Of a stretch of 10,336 nt of DNA, positions 7,291 to 10,336 are shown one piece after another; the stretch's first letter is position 1; the number at the start of each line of letters is the position of its first letter. The notes below the pieces were generated by a model, which was not told the DNA's origin, searched no databases, and saw nothing but the letters and a program-made list of their open reading frames with translations. The translations under genes were made by a program, and so were the position numbers. The stretch is from Euryarchaeota archaeon RBG_13_57_23 (GTDB lineage: Archaea; Thermoplasmatota; Thermoplasmata; UBA10834), in contig MGVW01000024.1 in assembly GCA_001800675.1 (NCBI GenBank), positions 1 through 10,336 on the forward strand, given 5' to 3'.

Positions 7291-8522
7291 GTGCCACCCT
7301 CCTTGTTTGTGATCTTGGATGCGATGGCCATCGCCCTGACCGCAGACTCCTCGATGTCCATCGGCTGCGTCACCGCGCCACAGACATACACGCCGGTCTT
7401 CTCTAGGTCGGGCGTGCTGATTGCGAACCCCATCTGATCTGCGGTGATTCCGAGCGACTTGGCGATGTCCCCTGTTGCGTCCTGTGGGCGCATCCCGACA
7501 GAGAGGATCACGAGGTCGTATTCGTTCTCGTGAATGTCCAGGTCCGTCTCGCTGGCGACTCTGACCAGAAGATTGCTCGTGTCGGTCTTCTCGTAGATGA
7601 CTGCTGGCATGCTCCTGATCAGTCTCACAGTCTTCTTCGCCTTTGCCCAGACCTTGAACTCATCTTGAGGTTCGTATAGCGTCCTGAGATCCATGAAATA
7701 GAAATCCAGGTTGACCTCGGGATCGATGTCTAGCAGCAACTGCGAGAGCTTGGTAGCATACTTGCAGCAGAACTTCGAACAGTACTCGACTCCGACCTTG
7801 ACGGACCTGGAGCCGACGCACTGAATGATGGCAATCTTCTTCGGAGCCTTGCCGTCCGAAGGTCTGGACAGCCTTCCCTTTTCGTTCAGCGTCTTCTCGG
7901 CGTCTACGCTGGAAATCACGTTGGGATACCGTCCGCAACCCAACCTGTTCGTCTCGCACGCTTCGATGGGCTCGATTCCAGTCGCAAATACGATGGATGC
8001 CACGTCCCTTTTGACATTTCGCGCTCTGTCTTCGTAGTCAATCGCGCTCGTGGGACAGATCTCGGCGCATGCGTTGCACTTGCCCTTCTTGAAATGCAGA
8101 CACTTATCTCTGTCTATCCAGTGCACCCGGGGTTGCCCGCTTCCAGTGGGAGGGAATATTGCCTTTCCGTCCACGGGGCAGGCGGTGACGCACTTGCCGC
8201 ATCCGATGCAGTCGTCTGTGACGTATCTTGGCGAGCTCTTGATCTTGACTGAGAACCCTGTTTCGGTCTTCTGGGTGGAGACCACGTTCGAGAGGAGCAG
8301 TATCTCGGCAGAGGGCTGTGTCAGCAACTCAGCGGCTCGGTCGATTGCATAGCAGACACCGCAGTTCCTGCACTCTACCAGTCCCTTGCAGGTCCACTCT
8401 CGTGCCCTTCCGCCGAGCGAGTCGGTTCTCTCGACCAATACGACTTCTCCACCCTTGTCAACGAGGGATTTTGCAGCGGTCACCCCCGCTGGCCCCCCTC
8501 CGATTACCAGGATCGGCTTCAT
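7287..8522 (-). CDS. HdrA-like flavin/iron-sulfur protein 1 (HdrA/QmoA-like)
   Basis: This 411-aa protein carries an N-terminal FAD-binding motif, VIGGGPAGVTAA (6-17), ending in VERTDSLGGRA (30-40). An unusual cysteine group follows directly (Cys45, 51, 54, 57) where HdrA normally has a CxxC-type site before the 'ELLTYSEV' strand; here it reads EILLLSNV at 73-80. Two [4Fe-4S] motifs follow: Cys105, 108, 111, 115, and Cys141, 149, 152, 156 with a longer first spacing. IQCVGSR (233-239) and YCSKFCCKYA (247-256) are diagnostic of HdrA. The C-terminus has GVYVCGAVTQPMDIEES for FAD. The ATG at 8522 is chosen over one at 8543 because GGGAGG lies 6 nt upstream and the flavin motif begins almost at once. 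The length is like QmoA and about 240 residues shorter than methanogen HdrA. The protein is soluble and is the first gene of the coupled cluster. Confidence 0.87.
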   Translation of the reverse strand: MKPILVIGGGPAGVTAAKSLVDKGGEVVLVERTDSLGGRAREWTCKGLVECRNCGVCYAIDRAAELLTQPSAEILLLSNVVSTQKTETGFSVKIKSSPRYVTDDCIGCGKCVTACPVDGKAIFPPTGSGQPRVHWIDRDKCLHFKKGKCNACAEICPTSAIDYEDRARNVKRDVASIVFATGIEPIEACETNRLGCGRYPNVISSVDAEKTLNEKGRLSRPSDGKAPKKIAIIQCVGSRSVKVGVEYCSKFCCKYATKLSQLLLDIDPEVNLDFYFMDLRTLYEPQDEFKVWAKAKKTVRLIRSMPAVIYEKTDTSNLLVRVASETDLDIHENEYDLVILSVGMRPQDATGDIAKSLGITADQMGFAISTPDLEKTGVYVCGAVTQPMDIEESAVRAMAIASKITNKEGGT

Positions 8523-8590
8523 CAAGATCCTCCCTCTTTGCATTGCGCCCCTCTATCCAGTGGGGCATGAGCAGGCAGCTGAAACAGTTG

Positions 8591-8613
8591 CGGAGAGATA
8601 AAAGGACTCTCCG
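8591..8613 (-). promoter_or_regulatory. Perfect inverted repeat around a TATA-like box upstream of the hdrA/mvhD/metVF cluster
   Basis: The gap of about 155 bp between fhs and the first HdrA-like gene holds CGGAGAG (8591-8597) and its exact reverse complement CTCTCCG (8607-8613), separated by 9 nt. On the - strand the spacer reads TCCTTTTAT and overlaps a TATA-like TTTTATCTC (8603-8595). Transcription starting about 25 nt downstream would leave a leader of roughly 50 nt. The element could be an operator that occludes the promoter, or an RNA hairpin in a read-through transcript from fhs. The TATA match is only moderate. Confidence 0.4.
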
Positions 8614-8677
8614 ATGTGATATGGAGTAAATGGTTTGGATTCCTTGGGAAGACGCGTTCCCGAGGTTGTTTGGCCGT

Positions 8678-10336
8678 TCAGTTCAGGCCGGTTATGTAGC
8701 CCTTGTCGTCGATGTTGATCTTCTCGGCTACAGGCACTGTTGGGAGGCCTGGTATGGTCATCATCTTGCCCGTCAGAGGCACGATGAATCCGGCTCCCGC
8801 GGACAGCCTCACTTCTCTGACGGTCAGCGTCCAACCCTTCGGGGCTCCCTTGACCTTAGGATCATCTGTTATCGAGAGCTGCGTCTTAGCCATGCAGATC
8901 GGTAGTTTGTCGTTCCCAGACTTCTCTATCGCGGCCATATCGGCCGGTGCCGTCCCAGTGTAGACGACTCCGTTCGCTCCGTAGATCTCCTTCGCGATAG
9001 TCTCGATCTTCTTCTTGATCGGCAACTTCTCATCGTACAGGACCTTGAAGTTCGACTTCTCTTTGTCAAGACAGTCCAGCACGGCTTTCGCAAGTTCGAC
9101 GCCGCCCTTGCCGCCCTCTGCGAACACGCGAGAGTGCGCAGATCTGACGCCCATCTTGTCGCAGTGCTTCTTGCACAGGTCGAGCTCCTCCTGGCTGTCG
9201 GTCGGAAACCTGTTGAGCGCGACGACCACGGGCACTCCGAACTTCTTCATGTTCTCGATGTGCTTGTCGAGGTTCGCAAACCCCTTCTCGAGGTACTGGA
9301 GGTTGGGGGTCCCGATGTCGCCCTCATCCATGCCGCCGTGCATCTTAAGCGCTCTTACGCTCGAAACCAGGACGGTCGCATCCGGCTTCAGACCGGCGAC
9401 CCTGCAGACGATGTCGTAGAACTTCTCGCCACCCAGGTCGGCTGCGAATCCGCCCTCTGTGATGACATAGTCTGCCATCTTCAGGGCGTACTTCGTGGCG
9501 ATGATCGAGCTGTTCCCGTGGGCGATGTTCGCGAATGGAGCACCGTGGATGAGCGCCGGCTGACCCTCGAGTGTCTGCACGAGGTTCGGCATGATCGCGT
9601 CCTTGAGCAGGAGGCACATCGCGCCGATGCCCTTCAGTTTGTCCGCGGTGACGGGCTTGTTGTCATAAGTGTACGCAACGACGACCTTGGAGAGTCTTTC
9701 CCTCAGGTCCTTCATGTCCTTCGAGAGTGCGAGAATCGCCATGATCTCGGATGCGACAGTGATGTCGAAGCCGCTCTCGTGGGGCACGCCGCCATCGCTC
9801 CTTCCGCCAAGGCCAACGACGATGTTCCTGAGCTCCCTGGCGTTCATGTCCATGACCTTCCTCAGGACTATCCTGGTCGGGTCGATGTTGAGTGGGTTCT
9901 TCTTGGTAACATGGTTCTCGACGAGCGCTGAGAGTAGGTTGTGCGCCGTTCCCACAGCGTGAATGTCGCCCGTGAAGTGCAGGTCGATGTCCCACATCGG
10001 ATAGACCTGTGAGTACCCTCCACCAGTGGCGCCTCCCTTGATGCCGAATGTCGGGCCAAGGGAAGGCTCTCTGAGAGACAGCATCACTTTCTTTCCGAGC
10101 ACGCCCATCGCCTGGCAAAGGCCGATGGATGTCACGGTCTTCCCCTCGCCTGCCTTTGTCGCGGTGATAGCAGTCACGAAGATGAGCTTGCCATCCTTAT
10201 TCTTGTCAAACCGTTTCAACACGTCCAACGGGACTTTAGCCTTGTACTTCCCGTAGAACTCTAGATCGTCGCGGGAGAGGCCAATCTTCTCCGCGATCTT
10301 CTCTATGTGCTGCACCTTCGCTGCCTGCGCAATCTC
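8678..10336 (-). CDS. fhs: Formate-tetrahydrofolate ligase (5' end just outside window)
   Basis: This enzyme performs the ATP-dependent ligation of formate to THF, giving 10-formyl-THF; it is the entry step of the Wood-Ljungdahl methyl branch and a source of formyl groups for purines. 552 residues are visible and the family length is about 557. The frame stays open to the window edge: the seven codons before the GTG at 10315 read EIAQAAK, which matches the conserved family N-terminus, so the true start lies a few codons beyond 10336. Visible motifs are the P-loop TKAGEGKTVT (about visible residues 60-69), REPSLGPTFGIKGGATGGGY (about 89-108), DLHFTGDIHA, DITVASEIMAILALSKD and EGGFAADLGGEKF. 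The signature has GGATGGG where GGAAGGG is usual. The C-terminus is normal. It shares direction with the metVF cluster but is separated by a gap with its own possible promoter. Confidence 0.97.
   Translation of the reverse strand, partial: EIAQAAKVQHIEKIAEKIGLSRDDLEFYGKYKAKVPLDVLKRFDKNKDGKLIFVTAITATKAGEGKTVTSIGLCQAMGVLGKKVMLSLREPSLGPTFGIKGGATGGGYSQVYPMWDIDLHFTGDIHAVGTAHNLLSALVENHVTKKNPLNIDPTRIVLRKVMDMNARELRNIVVGLGGRSDGGVPHESGFDITVASEIMAILALSKDMKDLRERLSKVVVAYTYDNKPVTADKLKGIGAMCLLLKDAIMPNLVQTLEGQPALIHGAPFANIAHGNSSIIATKYALKMADYVITEGGFAADLGGEKFYDIVCRVAGLKPDATVLVSSVRALKMHGGMDEGDIGTPNLQYLEKGFANLDKHIENMKKFGVPVVVALNRFPTDSQEELDLCKKHCDKMGVRSAHSRVFAEGGKGGVELAKAVLDCLDKEKSNFKVLYDEKLPIKKKIETIAKEIYGANGVVYTGTAPADMAAIEKSGNDKLPICMAKTQLSITDDPKVKGAPKGWTLTVREVRLSAGAGFIVPLTGKMMTIPGLPTVPVAEKINIDDKGYITGLN

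Noticed and set aside
5713..8522. The two HdrA-like genes as one HdrA broken by a frameshift
   Set aside because: Each has its own Rossmann flavin motif, C-terminal flavin motif and pair of [4Fe-4S] motifs, and they join by an ATGA overlap with a ribosome site. They are two complete, different proteins.
8523..8543. Upstream ATG at 8543 as start of HdrA-like 1
   Set aside because: The ATG at 8522 has GGGAGG at ideal spacing and starts directly at the flavin motif. The upstream seven codons contain that ribosome site.
8646..8661. GGGAA-N6-TTCCC hairpin after the fhs stop as a terminator
   Set aside because: The stem is only 5 bp and no T-rich stretch follows on the - strand, so there is too little to call a terminator.
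9134..9931. Long + strand open frame (265 codons) opposite fhs
   Set aside because: It lies entirely antisense to a well-conserved fhs, has no recognisable domain, and its composition is that of complemented GC-rich codons. It is a shadow frame.
10313..10315. GTG at 10315 as the start of fhs
   Set aside because: The seven preceding codons to the window edge encode EIAQAAK, a conserved part of the family N-terminus, so the gene continues beyond the window.
1..10336. CRISPR arrays, insertion sequences, tRNA or rRNA genes
   Set aside because: No regularly spaced repeats, transposase motifs, terminal inverted repeats or RNA gene signatures were seen on reading either strand.

Overview
The window reads as a one-carbon and energy-metabolism locus of a moderately GC-rich prokaryote, most likely an archaeon and perhaps a Thermoplasmatota lineage. 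This assignment is inference. It rests on a TATA-type element upstream of purH, strong GGAGGTGA-type ribosome sites, frequent AGG arginine codons, and the tail of a probable RAD55/KaiC-like ATPase gene at the left edge. The metabolic genes themselves (Fhs, MetF, MetV, PurH) are of the tetrahydrofolate type best known from bacteria, so a bacterial origin, or transfer into an archaeon, is not excluded.

Layout: apart from the left-edge fragment (1-257, + strand), every gene is on the - strand. In transcription order, right to left, they are: fhs (formate-tetrahydrofolate ligase, cut by the right edge); a gap of about 155 bp with a perfect 7-bp inverted repeat around a TTTTAT box; an HdrA-like flavin/iron-sulfur protein (411 aa); a second HdrA-like protein (525 aa); an MvhD-type subunit (137 aa); metV (233 aa); metF (307 aa); a DUF885 zinc peptidase with a poorly defined start; and purH (518 aa) with its own upstream TATA box. 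purH converges with the + strand fragment. No rRNA, tRNA, CRISPR array or insertion sequence was seen.

How the genes fit together: Fhs makes 10-formyl-THF from formate. PurH consumes 10-formyl-THF in the last two steps of purine synthesis. MetF with MetV reduces methylene-THF to methyl-THF, the last reduction of the methyl branch of the Wood-Ljungdahl pathway. The five genes hdrA-like 1, hdrA-like 2, mvhD, metV and metF overlap successively by 4, 1, 4 and 1 nt, which suggests one mRNA and a stoichiometric complex. This resembles the MetFV-HdrABC-MvhD complex of acetogens. Here, however, no HdrB, HdrC or FolD is encoded in the window, and two different HdrA-like proteins sit in tandem. HdrA-like 2 followed by MvhD looks like a split version of QmoB, and HdrA-like 1 like QmoA. 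The attractive hypothesis is a methylene-THF reductase driven by, or feeding, a Qmo-like or Hdr-like flavin electron-transfer module. The sequence supports the gene content and coupling but not the electron donor or the energetics.
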